NCBI RefSeq assembly: GCF_017114995.1 | Contig: NZ_JABXKL010000005.1 | Location: forward strand, 62,001 to 126,000 | Source: Nostoc sp. NMS9 | GTDB lineage: Bacteria > Cyanobacteriota > Cyanobacteriia > Cyanobacteriales > Nostocaceae | Length of the DNA: 64,000 bases | Reading direction: 5' to 3' | Shown here: one piece after another, positions 1-8,292 of the stretch | How the letters are laid out: every line of letters starts with the position of its first letter | How positions within the stretch are numbered: position 1 is the first letter of the stretch | Position numbers and translations under genes: made by a program | Notes under the pieces: generated by a model | The model's database searches: none | What the model saw: the letters and a program-made list of their open reading frames with translations, nothing else | What the model was told of the DNA's origin: nothing

Positions 1-718
1 GTAGGTTTTCTTCTAAATTATAAGTCTGGGAATCTAGTAAGCGATAAGGACGACGGCCACGAATTTCAACTTGACCAAAACCAGCATTTATAATCCTTTC
101 AGTATACTCTTGATATGTGAGTGCACCTGATAAACACATGGCTCTCAGTCGCTCATCTTGTTGAAGATGTGCTGGAATGGGACGAGTAGCAATTGGATCG
201 CTCATCTGTAAGCGTCCACCTGGTTTTAAAACCCGATATGCTTCTTTTAAAGCACGAGTTAAATCTTCTGGTTCAAAGATGTTGAAAAGGCAATTTTGTG
301 CCACGATATCGACACTAGCATCAGCAACAGGTAAGTTAAAAGCATCACCTTCGCGGATTTCTACAAAGCTGGTGTTAAACCAGGGGTTTTCTTGAGCAGC
401 AATTTCCAGATTACGTGCAGCTGCTTCCCGCATGGCTCCAACCGGTTCAACGGCAATTACAGCACTTGCATAACGGGAAAAATAAGCGAATTGCAACGCT
501 TCTAAGCCGCCACCAACGCCGACGTACAGCACAGTAGGTTGGTTTCCTAGTTCGGTGGGGTGAACAGTGGTGCCACAACCATAATTCATTTCCTGCATTG
601 GCAAAGGAATTTTTAATCCTGGTAGTTGCAGGGGCGTACTTTGTACACAACAAAGTCCAACTTGCGGGGTTTGGGCAACTTCGTGGTAGAACTGCGCTGC
701 TGTTTCTAGATAGGTCAT
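1..718 (-). CDS. arsM: ArsM-type arsenite S-adenosylmethyltransferase (3' end outside window)
   Basis: Partial gene: 239 codons are open from an ATG at 718 to the window edge. Class I SAM-dependent methyltransferase that should methylate trivalent arsenic; I recognise it as close to the cyanobacterial ArsM associated with arsenosugar synthesis. The SAM-binding motif I is VLYVGVGGG (residues 63-71). Cysteines lie at 23, 24, 48, 143 (QNCLFNIF) and 195 (CLSGAL). The last two match the two downstream arsenic-binding cysteines of known ArsM enzymes, and C48 or C23/C24 could supply the third. A VLKPGG motif at 163-168 is typical of the fold. No clear ribosome-binding site precedes the start. An ars operon on the left could not be checked because the sequence ends. 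Family is fairly sure; the arsenosugar role is inferred. Confidence 0.8.
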   Translation of the reverse strand, partial: MTYLETAAQFYHEVAQTPQVGLCCVQSTPLQLPGLKIPLPMQEMNYGCGTTVHPTELGNQPTVLYVGVGGGLEALQFAYFSRYASAVIAVEPVGAMREAAARNLEIAAQENPWFNTSFVEIREGDAFNLPVADASVDIVAQNCLFNIFEPEDLTRALKEAYRVLKPGGRLQMSDPIATRPIPAHLQQDERLRAMCLSGALTYQEYTERIINAGFGQVEIRGRRPYRLLDSQTYNLEENL

Positions 719-1124
719 GCCACTTTGAGTTTTGGATTTTGGATGATTACAGCTTTGTGCATCCTAATATAATTAACTCTGAGTTGGATGAGTTTTTGGT
801 GAGATTGCCAAAGACCCCAAATCTTCCTAAGATAGAATGATTTGGGATTTTACCGTTATTTGACACTGGAAGACAAACAAGAAGTAAGAGGAGATGAGGG
901 AGCAGGGGAGAAGTTGCAGTAAGTTTTTCCCCTCTGCTCCTGTGGGGGTACAGCCGGGATACGGATACCGTTGGCGAAACATTAGTTAACATAAAAGGGC
1001 CGATTTGACTGCGTAATACATGGAGAGGATAACCCACCTTTCCGTGTATTACACGGAAAGAAAAAAATTAAGTCAGCTGCCTCAATAATCAATAAACTAG
1101 AAGAAATACCTGTGGAGGCAGTAT
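719..1124. other. Intergenic region with dispersed repeats and two hairpins
   Basis: No gene seen. An 8-bp inverted repeat at 816-823/839-846 is followed by ATTTT. A purine-rich stretch near 885-912 resembles one near 46670-46690. A 20-bp segment at 944-963 recurs inverted at 8989-9008, next to a group II intron end. A 10-bp-arm hairpin (1038-1047/1051-1060) is followed by A's, not T's, so it is not a plus-strand terminator. The 14-mer at 962-975 recurs inverted at 1885-1898, bracketing the IS remnant. Confidence 0.6.
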
Positions 1125-1690
1125 ATGTGCTTACATCCTGAAGAAATTCCTCCTATTCCCGATGAAACGGTACGCGTAGCTTCTGCCGCATTTCCAAAAG
1201 GTAATTTATATATGCGACTGCGTGATGAACTTGGAGTCTTTTATCAGGATGAAGATTTCGCATCACTGTATCCACAACGGGGTCAGCCAGCGCAAGCACC
1301 TTGGAGGTTGGCGATCATCCTGGTAATGCAATATTTAGAGAATCTCTCTGATAGACAAGCAGCCTCTTCAGTGCAAGGGCGGATTGATTGGAAATACACT
1401 TTGTCGTTGGAGTTGACAGACCCTGGTTTTGACTTTAGTGTTTTAAGCGAATTCCGCGACCGATTAATAACAGGTGGTGTCGAGCGGCAAATACTAGACT
1501 TGATGCTGTTGAGATTTCAGGAACTCAAGCTGTTGTGCTTTTGAATTGCGCGATTGCCGTTATATTGGGCTAGCTAAAACTCATCTACAGCATATTCTGA
1601 CTGCTGCCGCTATCAATTTAGGTCGAGTTTTCGCATGGTTGGAGGAGATACCAAGAGCTAGAACTCGCTCCTCACACTTTGCAAGACTGG
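1125..1690 (+). pseudogene. IS1182-family transposase remnant, internally deleted
   Basis: The first 139 codons (1125-1544) match the N-terminal dimerisation/DUF772-like region of IS1182-type transposases: an RLRDELG segment, then QAPWRLAIILVMQYLENLSDRQA and an RIDWKY motif. The next frame (from about 1543) resumes with the C-terminal signature RYIGLAKTHLQH and ends near FARLA. Everything between, including the catalytic DDE core, is gone, so the element cannot encode active transposase. The frame continues to 1869 with an unrecognised helical stretch. Inverted 14-mers at 962-975 and 1885-1898 lie just outside it, but I cannot show that they are its termini. It marks the left edge of a block of foreign-looking genes. 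Confidence 0.75.
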
Positions 1691-1873
1691 CAGACTCTAC
1701 TGATACCGCCAGCGCAAAACAGTCTGTTGGATTGCCAACGGTAAGAGAACTTGAAATTTTACGTGAGCGTGTTTTGTCTAAACTGAAGTTGGGTACGCAA
1801 GCTTCTGGGTATAAAACTGCTCAGAAGGCTCTCAATCGTTTGATCGCTGAACTAATCGGTTCAGTTTAGCTGT

Positions 1874-2650
1874 TTGGGGAATTTGCCAACGGTATCCGGA
1901 GCGAGTCGAGGACTGGGCAAAAGTACCGCTTTGAATCTGGCTAAAAAAGGGGTTGATGTAATCGTCACTTACCATCGCAATGCCGAGGAAGCCGCTAAAG
2001 TTGTCACTGAAATTGAACAGCTTGGCGCAAAAGTGGTGGCACTGCAACTAGACACCGCCACCACTAAAACCTTTGATAGTTTCGCCGCGCAACTCCAGCA
2101 GGTACTCAAGGATAACTGGAAAACCGAGCATTTTGACTTTTTGGTGAATAACGCTGGAACAGGCGTTCACTCATCTTTTGCCGAGACGACCGAGGAAGAT
2201 TTTGACCACTTGATGAATATTCACGTCAAGGGCGTTTTCTTCTTCACCCAGAAACTACTGCCACTGATCAATGACGGCGGACGAATCGTGAATCTTTCGT
2301 CTGGACTGACTCGGATTATCTTTCCCGGTTATTCTGCCTATGCCAGCATGAAAGGGGCCGCGGAGACCTTAACCAAATACATGGCTAAAGAGCTGGGATC
2401 GCGGCAGATTGCGGTGAATATCATCGCTCCAGGCGCGATCGAAACTGATTTCCGTGGGGGTGCGGTACGTGATAATCCTGAGATGAATAAATTAATCGCT
2501 TCACAAACCGCACTGGGTCGCGTGGGTCTTCCTGATGACATTGGGGGGGCGATGTCTACGACGGGCTATGCCTACGCCTCACTACTCTCTGAAGACAATA
2601 AATGGGTGAATGCTCAAAAAATTGAAGTCTCTGGCGCTCAGTCGATCTAA
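1874..2650 (+). CDS. SDR-family oxidoreductase, N-terminus altered, carrying an in-frame repeat insertion
   Basis: Short-chain dehydrogenase/reductase of about 258 residues. The cofactor motif is SGASRGLG near residues 8-15, then NNAG, a catalytic Ser in VNLSSG, and the YAxxK element as YASMK. The N-terminus is odd: the only usable start is TTG at 1874 and the expected beta strand before the glycine motif is short and unlike the family, as if the front was lost when upstream DNA rearranged. Near the C-terminus, nine residues (AMSTTGYAYA region) interrupt the usual GGAxASLLSED segment and are encoded by a 29-bp dispersed repeat at 2549-2577. Substrate unknown. It may be expressed, but the damaged front makes function doubtful. 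Confidence 0.7.
   Translation: MGNLPTVSGASRGLGKSTALNLAKKGVDVIVTYHRNAEEAAKVVTEIEQLGAKVVALQLDTATTKTFDSFAAQLQQVLKDNWKTEHFDFLVNNAGTGVHSSFAETTEEDFDHLMNIHVKGVFFFTQKLLPLINDGGRIVNLSSGLTRIIFPGYSAYASMKGAAETLTKYMAKELGSRQIAVNIIAPGAIETDFRGGAVRDNPEMNKLIASQTALGRVGLPDDIGGAMSTTGYAYASLLSEDNKWVNAQKIEVSGAQSI
2549..2577 (+). repeat. 29-bp dispersed repeat inserted in frame in a dehydrogenase gene
   Basis: GC-rich unit beginning GCGATGTCTACGACGGG and ending GCCTACGC. A close copy (GCGATGCCTGCGGCGGG...) lies inside the Hsp70-like gene at 61452-61480 on the minus strand, with degenerate copies at 35476-35504 and 22459-22489. It resembles the small dispersed repeats described for Nostoc genomes. Here it adds residues without breaking the frame. 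Confidence 0.8.
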
Positions 2651-2754
2651 ATGCAAATCGTTGGGCGGCGGCGCATGGCTTGGCTGTGTGCGGCAGGTTT
2701 TGATCAATGATCGAGTAATTCTGTCATATTGATTGAATCGAATATAGGGAAAAA

Positions 2755-3684
2755 ATGAAAGCAATAGTAATTAACGCATACGGCAATGAGGACGTTTTGG
2801 ATTACGTCGATGTCGAACGTCCAGAGCCGAAAGCGGGCGAAGTTCTGGTGAAAGTTCACGTTGCGGCGGTCAATCCGGCTGACTGGAAAATCCGCGATGG
2901 GATGGGCGAAAGGTTCGGGTTCAAACTTCCGCTCATTCTTGGCGGCGACATCGCCGGAACCGTTGAAGAGGTGGGGGATGACGTTGAAATTTTCAAGAAG
3001 GGCGATGCGGTTTATGGGATGACCCTTTCCAGCCTCTCCGGTGGTTACGCCGAATACGCGGTTGCAAAAGCGATCGCGATCGCGCCCAAACCGGAAAGCA
3101 TCGATTTTGAAGAGGCGGCGGCGATTCCAATCGGCGCGTTGACTGCGTGGCAAGCGATGTTCGATTTGGCGAATCTGAGCAGCGGGCAAAGAATCTTGAT
3201 AACCGGCGCGTCGGGCGGAGTCGGCTCGATGGCTGTTCAGTTTGCCAAAGCGAAAGGCGCGTTCGTGATCGGCACGGCTTCGGGCAAAAACGAACAGTTC
3301 GTCCGCAATTTGGGCGCGGATGAGTTCGTTGATTACACGCGGCAACCGTTTGAAGAAATCGTCAAAGACGTTGATGTTGTTTTCGATACAGTCGGCGGCG
3401 ATACATTGGAGCGAGCCTTCCAAACTCTGAAAAAGGGCGGCTTTCTGGTAACATCGGCGCAGACTCCATCCGAAGAAAAAGCAAAAGAATTCGGCACAGA
3501 AGCCGCGTTTGTCTTTTGTAAGCCGAACGCGGGGCAATTAACCGAAATCAATCGGCTGATTGAAGAAGGCAAATTAAAAATATACATCGAAACGGTTCTG
3601 CCGCTCACAGAAGTAAAAAAGGCGCATCAACTTTCCCAAAGCGGGCGCACACGCGGTAAAATCGTTTTGCAAGTCGGGACATAG
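2755..3684 (+). CDS. Zinc-independent quinone oxidoreductase-like NADP-dependent oxidoreductase (MDR superfamily)
   Basis: 309 residues. GroES-like N-terminal domain ([24 protein letters not shown]), then a Rossmann domain with the NADP motif [17 protein letters not shown] at about 147-163 and the family-typical end TRGKIVLQV. No structural or catalytic zinc cysteines, so it belongs with the quinone oxidoreductase/enoyl reductase branch. Substrate not predictable. Codon use is rich in GCG and GGCG triplets and more GC-rich than the flanks, suggesting transfer, yet HIP1 octamers occur inside (near 3069), suggesting some residence time in a cyanobacterium. It follows the SDR gene by 104 bases. 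Confidence 0.85.
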   Translation: MKAIVINAYGNEDVLDYVDVERPEPKAGEVLVKVHVAAVNPADWKIRDGMGERFGFKLPLILGGDIAGTVEEVGDDVEIFKKGDAVYGMTLSSLSGGYAEYAVAKAIAIAPKPESIDFEEAAAIPIGALTAWQAMFDLANLSSGQRILITGASGGVGSMAVQFAKAKGAFVIGTASGKNEQFVRNLGADEFVDYTRQPFEEIVKDVDVVFDTVGGDTLERAFQTLKKGGFLVTSAQTPSEEKAKEFGTEAAFVFCKPNAGQLTEINRLIEEGKLKIYIETVLPLTEVKKAHQLSQSGRTRGKIVLQVGT

Positions 3685-3710
3685 CTTTAAAGCGTGAATT
3701 AATCTAATCT

Positions 3711-3950
3711 ATGAACGAAAAAATGGAAACGGATGTCATCATCGTCGGAGCGGGTCCGACCGGCTTTGCACTGGCGTGTCAGCTGATTCGCTACGGCGTT
3801 GATTTCGTTATTTTCGATAAAAAAAAGCATCTCCGATTTATCGAAAAATACAGCGAATGGATTGACTGCCAAAACTTTGCGATCGCGCCGCGCATCAAAG
3901 AAATTTTCGGTGCGGACGAATCTTTTTGGAGGGTATTACTAAAATAGAAA
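3711..3950 (+). pseudogene. FAD-dependent monooxygenase N-terminal fragment
   Basis: Begins like a full flavin monooxygenase: the dinucleotide motif DVIIVGAGPTG at residues 8-18 and a second-strand acidic end DFVIFDKK. After about residue 40 it departs from the family, and the frame closes at 78 codons with a FWRVLLK segment that looks like the C-terminal region of these enzymes. Normal length is 370-550 residues, so most of the protein, including the substrate domain, is deleted. It lies 26 bases after the oxidoreductase gene, which suggests a former two-gene operon. Base composition matches that gene rather than the AT-rich regulator that follows. Confidence 0.65.
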
Positions 3951-3972
3951 AATAGAGGTAAAGAATTGAACG

Positions 3973-4884
3973 ATGCAATCTATACAAGAAAGAGAGAGTT
4001 CTTATAAGCAAGGGGCTCCCTGGCTACCTGACGATATTAAAAAGGAATTTGGGTTATTCAATGTTTTTAATTTTAATCCTGGTAAGAACGGGAACCCTCC
4101 ACAATTGCCATATAGCAAAAAAGATTATTACAAAATAACAATTATTAAAGGCAGTGGCAGTGGTATTTTTCTCTATGCGGATAGAGAGATTGAAATAGAA
4201 AACTATTCAATTATCTTTTCTAATCCGCAAATACCTTATGGATGGTCACAAAGAGAAAACTTTTCAGATGGTTTCGCTTGCGTCTTTGATCAGGCATTTT
4301 TTCATCAATACGGAAATATAACTAATTATTCAGTTTTTCAGCCCGGCAATAATATCTACCAATTAGATGAGGAGCAATTTGTCCAACTAGAAGGCATTTT
4401 TAGACGAATGTTTGAAGAAATCGAGTGTGACTTTATTCATAAATATGACTTGCTCAGAACACTTGTTTATGAATTAGTGCTTTATACGATGAAAATGAAG
4501 CCTGCTTCCAAATTGAGTAAGCAACCCATTAATGCCTCGGTTAGAATTTCTACACTTTTCAAAGAACTTTTAGAATGCCAGTTTCCAATTGATGATATAT
4601 ATAGACCGCTCACTCTTCGATCTGCATCTGACTACGCCAAAAATTTGAATATTCATGTCAATCATTTAAACAGGGCGTTAAAAGAAACTTCTAATAAAAC
4701 TACATCTCAGTTAATCATTGATCGAATATTACAGGAAGCCAAAGTTCTTTTAAGACAAACTTCCTGGACGGTTTCAGAAATTGCGTATGCCTTGGGATAT
4801 GCGGAAGTGACACATTTTAATAATCTCTTTAAAAAATATCTGAACATAACACCGACAAATTTTAGAAAAGCCGATATTGTTTGA
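3973..4884 (+). CDS. AraC-family transcriptional regulator
   Basis: 303 residues. N-terminal cupin-like effector domain (IIKGSGSGIFLYADREIEI, then FSNPQIPYGW) and a C-terminal double helix-turn-helix of AraC type at about 200-300, with the second recognition unit SEIAYALGYAEVTHFNNLFKKY. The gene is distinctly AT-rich and the sequence style (LPYSKKDYYKI, NPGNNIYQLD) resembles regulators of Bacteroidetes rather than cyanobacteria. It stands just upstream of an SDR gene of the same style, with 94 bases between them, so the likely target is the neighbouring redox genes. Foreign origin is inferred from composition and style only. Confidence 0.85.
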   Translation: MQSIQERESSYKQGAPWLPDDIKKEFGLFNVFNFNPGKNGNPPQLPYSKKDYYKITIIKGSGSGIFLYADREIEIENYSIIFSNPQIPYGWSQRENFSDGFACVFDQAFFHQYGNITNYSVFQPGNNIYQLDEEQFVQLEGIFRRMFEEIECDFIHKYDLLRTLVYELVLYTMKMKPASKLSKQPINASVRISTLFKELLECQFPIDDIYRPLTLRSASDYAKNLNIHVNHLNRALKETSNKTTSQLIIDRILQEAKVLLRQTSWTVSEIAYALGYAEVTHFNNLFKKYLNITPTNFRKADIV

Positions 4885-4978
4885 TTTGCATAAGATATTA
4901 TTTGCTTAACGTAATCCCATCTGCTTGTTTCTCGGCTAATGTATCAGTAAATTCATTGAGAATTTAAATAGAAAAATC

Positions 4979-5716
4979 ATGAAAAAAGTATTAATCACCG
5001 GTGCCAATAAAAGTATTGGTTTTGAAACAGCCCGCCAACTGCTGCAAAAGGGATGTTACATTTATTTAGGCAGCCGTAATTTAAAGAATGGTTTGGAAGC
5101 AGTAGAAAAGCTTAAAGCCGAAGGGTTGAACGAAGTGGAAGCCATACAAATAGATGTAAGCAATCAGGAATCAGTAAAAGCCGCCCGTGCTGAAATAGGC
5201 AAAAAAACCGAAGTGTTGGATGTGCTGATCAACAACGCCGGCATCAGCGGTGGCATTCCGCAAACAGCAATCGGTACAGATGTAGATGTTTTCAAGCAGG
5301 TGTTTGATACCAATGTGTTTGGCGTAGTTAGAGTTACCCAGGCTTTTATGGATTTGCTGCAAAAGTCCGCCCAACCCCGCATCGTGAATCTAACGTCAGG
5401 CTTGGCTTCGCTTACCCTGCACAACGACCCTACCTGGAAGTATTACAATGTTAAAGCGGCTGCTTACAACCCATCAAAAGCGGCACTTAATATGTACACT
5501 ATTGTTTTGGCTTACGAATTGCGGGATACACCGTTTAAAGTTAATGTTGTTGACCCCGGATTTACTGCCACAGATTTCAACCAGCACAGCGGACCTGGTA
5601 CTGTGGAGCACGCCGCTGCGCGTTTAGTGAAATACGCCACCATTGACGCTGACGGTCCGACAGGAAAGTTTTTTAGTGATGACAACAGCCCGGAAACGGG
5701 AGAAAGCCCCTGGTAG
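4979..5716 (+). CDS. SDR-family NAD(P)-dependent oxidoreductase
   Basis: 245 residues, full length for a classical SDR. Cofactor motif TGANKSIGFE (residues 7-16), NNAG near 86, catalytic Ser in VNLTSG and the active-site pair in YNPSKAAL (Y and K separated by three). The substrate-side end GFTATDFN is typical of carbonyl reductases of the polyketide/ketone type. Style resembles Bacteroidetes enzymes and it follows the AraC regulator, a pairing often seen in that phylum. Substrate not predictable. The start ATG at 4979 follows an AT-rich leader without a clear ribosome-binding site. Confidence 0.85.
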   Translation: MKKVLITGANKSIGFETARQLLQKGCYIYLGSRNLKNGLEAVEKLKAEGLNEVEAIQIDVSNQESVKAARAEIGKKTEVLDVLINNAGISGGIPQTAIGTDVDVFKQVFDTNVFGVVRVTQAFMDLLQKSAQPRIVNLTSGLASLTLHNDPTWKYYNVKAAAYNPSKAALNMYTIVLAYELRDTPFKVNVVDPGFTATDFNQHSGPGTVEHAAARLVKYATIDADGPTGKFFSDDNSPETGESPW

Positions 5717-5820
5717 TTTCAGTTAGTTAACAACCTCATTGCGTTCGCGTAGCGTCTCGTAGAGAGGAACGAACCATTGGCACCCCCTCACCATGAGGAA
5801 TTAATAAAGGGAGATGCAGC

Positions 5821-6480
5821 ATGAGTAGTTTGCTAACCAATATAAAGCCGCCTGTTCAGTTTTACCCAAAATTTCTCAACTCGGTAGATTACTGCGATTG
5901 GTTTCAAAAGTCCCAGAACCTCGAATGGACTCGGAGCGAAATCAATCTGTATGGAAAATCAATTCTCGTACCGCGTGATGAGTCTCTATTTGGTGATCAC
6001 CTGCACTACAAATATCGTGGCACCCAGATTGAAGCTACTCCCTGGTCCAACTTCTTGCTAGAAGCCCGCTCGCGCATTCAAGCATTGAGCGGATATAAGT
6101 TCAATTTTGTAGTCGGTAATCGCTACCGAACAGGCAAAGACTCGATTGGCTGGCACTCCGATAATTTCCCTCAGATAGGTAAAAGACCTGCGATCGCCTC
6201 TTCGCCTCTTTAAGCTTAGGTAGCACTCCCAAATTTAAGCTGCGGCACAAGGACAGCGGTGAAACTGTTGACTACCATCTAGAGAAGCGGGTCTTTGTTG
6301 ATCATGCTCCCTGGCTGTCAAGAAGACTGGGTTCACGCGGTTCCAAAAACCGCTCGTCAGTTGGCGAACGAATCAACTGGACGTTTAGGTCACATGTGGA
6401 GGCGATTCTCCAAGGGAGAGGCTCCGCCAACGGTAATGGTGAGCAAAAACCTGACGATCTTCCCCACTCTCTTTAGGGCA
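5821..6480 (+). pseudogene. AlkB-like 2-oxoglutarate/Fe(II) dioxygenase, frameshifted at three sites
   Basis: Conceptual product is an AlkB/ALKBH-type alkylated-DNA repair dioxygenase: YRTGKDSIGWHSDN supplies the iron ligands H112 and D114, and downstream segments in other frames give SLGSTPKFKLRHKDSGE, MLPGCQEDWVHAVPK and INWTFRSH (third ligand His and the 2-oxoglutarate-binding Arg). The frame breaks at 6195-6210, where the 8-mer CGCCTCTT stands in tandem. Removing one copy restores IASLSLG. A one-base insertion near 6286 and a one-base loss near 6369 break it again. Translation from 5821 stops at 6213. The last part runs into a dispersed repeat near 6415-6435. The start has a GGGAG element seven bases upstream. 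Confidence 0.8.
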
Positions 6481-6573
6481 AAAGGCATGTGTGGCAGGTC
6501 ATAGGCAACGTTATGCCGCTTGAGGCTTACCTTCTCACTTCCACCCAATCAAACCACGCGAAACGAAATATTT

Positions 6574-6675
6574 ATGAAAGTCATAGTAACAGGTTCGTTA
6601 GGAAACATTGGCAAGCCACTGACAACGGAGTTAGTGGACAAAGGTCATACGGTTACGGTTAGTGCGATTCGTTGA
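6574..6675 (+). pseudogene. NmrA/SDRa-like NAD(P)-binding protein N-terminal stub cut by group II intron
   Basis: Starts MKVIVTGSLGNIGKPL, a Rossmann GxxGxxG motif as in NmrA-like NAD(P)H-binding proteins, and runs LVDKGHTVTV before intron sequence begins at 6662. The last codons before the stop at 6673-6675 are intron. The continuation of the gene was not found downstream, so the 3' exon seems lost with the end of the intron. Confidence 0.6.
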
Positions 6676-7396
6676 TTAGTGAATCCCGGTAGCCAGCCCG
6701 CAAATAACTAATCCAGCCCAACAGCAGGTTAATGCTACTAAGGCTGAACTCCCGGTCAGATGCAGGTGCAAGTCCTGCCATTTAGACTCAAAATGACTCC
6801 TTACCTGCCCACACCGAACAAGCTCGGTTCTTGTAGAGTGAAGCTGGGAACAGGGCGCAATCAGATGACTGTTACGGGTCAACACTGGCGCTAATAGGGG
6901 GTTCCCATGATGAAACAGAGCCTAGAAAAGCAACTTAAACCGAGGCAAGGGCGTAACAAAAAACCCTGACCTTACTGGAGTTCATTCCCGCCGTAAAGAG
7001 TCGAAAAACGGTCTGAGTCAAGGGAATCCAGTAGTTGAAATGGCTACATCTAAAGGAACAAGCAATCTTTCCGAGGGAACGAATAAAAACGAATTGTGGG
7101 TCTAGGGGCAGTCGAACCCCAAGTAGCCCAGACGAGCGGAGGAATCCCCACAGTTCGGGTAGGACAGACCGTAATTGGTCTGAGGTGTTCAGAATACACT
7201 AACCAGAGAAGAGAAAATGATTAGACACAGTTACAAAACTAGTGAATCTTGGAAAGCCCTACCGTGGAAGAAATTCCGCCGAAATCTTTTCCGCCTTCAA
7301 AAGCGCGTGTACAAAGCTGTTCAAGTTGGAGACAAGCGGAAAGCTCGGTTACTCCAAAAGCTTATTCTAAAATCAACCTCGGCTCGATTTCTTGCA
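6662..7396 (+). mobile_element. Group II intron, 5' part (plus strand), truncated by a second intron
   Basis: Begins with the group II 5' consensus GTGCG at 6662, followed by about 550 bases of structured, non-coding sequence of the cyanobacterial type, then the start of an intron-encoded protein at 7217. The protein opens WKALPWKKFRRNLFRLQKRVYKA and continues through the LQKLILKSTSARFLA segment typical of the N-terminal RT0 region of maturase-reverse transcriptases. It is interrupted at 7396/7397 by the 3' end of an intron in the opposite direction. No continuation of its RT domain is seen beyond 8983, so the element is dead. Confidence 0.75.
7217..7396 (+). pseudogene. Group II intron reverse transcriptase/maturase, N-terminal fragment
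   Basis: About 60 codons of the N-terminal region of a cyanobacterial group II intron RT, with the WxxLPWKKxxRxxxRLQKRVYKA signature and a following LLQKLILKSTSAR helix. Beyond 7396 the reading continues only into reverse-complement intron sequence and stops at 7561. The palm, thumb, maturase and HNH regions are absent. Confidence 0.7.
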
Positions 7397-7477
7397 ATGA
7401 TAGGGTCGAGGGGAACATTACTGTTCCACCCCTCCCATCCGAAACCGTGCATGAAAGTTATCCCTTCACACGGCTAC

Positions 7478-8104
7478 TCAATGTGTTTCCCTATTGTCAC
7501 GGAGGGACTTCTGACTACCATCAGTGGCAGTTTTAACATCGTGGCAATGACGGTGCAGTAATTGAAGATTGTTCCATTCCTTTTTACCTCCACAACTCAG
7601 GGGTTTGATGTGGTCAATTTCCAATAAATCACCTTCAAGAAAATTTAAGCCACATCCCATACATTTACCTTTCTGTTGCTTAAGAAGGTGTCTTTTAGTA
7701 GTAGGTAAATCGGGATGATTTCTTAACCTTAAACTCCAGTAGATAGTGTCACCATCATAAGGACTTTTATCACCTCTAACCTTTACATAATCGTTAACAC
7801 TGGAGTGAAATTCAATATGTGATAGTAACTTTAATCCGTTACTATCTGGTCTAGTTGTGAATACCCAATGGTTGTCGCCTATGGTATGCCAATACTTTTG
7901 ATGACCGTGATAAATACTTCCGGTTTGTCTTTTAGCCCATCTTCTTAGACGAAGATAAGTTATTCTATCTAACCGGGCGAAATCCCCAACAGTTCCAGCG
8001 TCTGAAACTCTATAAAATGTAGCCCATCCCCTAATAATAGGGTTAAGTTCTTTAATTAGTTCCGCTTGGGAACGTGACTTACATTTTATGATGATGCTTT
8101 TCAT
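7478..8104 (-). pseudogene. Group II intron RT: maturase (X) and HNH endonuclease domains, detached
   Basis: 208 codons covering only the C-terminal third of a group II intron protein. The maturase/thumb end is ELIKELNPIIRGWATFYR with the typical RRWAKRQ region. A complete-looking HNH zinc/endonuclease domain follows: C148xxC151, the EIDHIKPLSCGG motif at 163-173, NNLQLLHRHCHD at 178-189. The stop overlaps domain V, as usual for these introns. The polymerase domain with YxDD is missing, so no reverse transcription is possible. The ATG at 8104 is internal and probably not a real start. Confidence 0.75.
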
Positions 8105-8169
8105 CTTATTTTTGTGAGCATCAATCGCCTTTTTTGAAGGGGTAATGAGGGTAATGAAAACAAGACGAG

Positions 8170-8292
8170 TACCGAAACTAAAGCGGCGTAGATGCGTTTT
8201 TGCAACTTAAAGACGTATTTTTCGACTTTGCGCCAATCGATACTTCTCCATCCCTCAGTATTCTCAATGGAATCTGACTTAGGCGTATTCAT
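8170..8292 (-). pseudogene. Group II intron RT N-terminal fragment (minus strand)
   Basis: Starts MNTPKSDSIENTEGWRSIDW, then RKVEKYVFKLQKRIYAA, the N-terminal region of cyanobacterial group II intron maturase-RTs. After the RIYAA segment the sequence is unrelated and the frame ends at 8101. Together with the fragment at 7478-8104 it shows one internal deletion that removed fingers, palm and most of the thumb. Confidence 0.7.

Noticed and set aside
1038-1060. Hairpin as a terminator
   Set aside because: Perfect stem but followed by A's on the plus strand, and no gene ends there on either strand.
2704-3537. 277-codon frame antisense to the quinone oxidoreductase
   Set aside because: Shadow of a GC-rich gene; Arg/Phe-rich composition and no motif.
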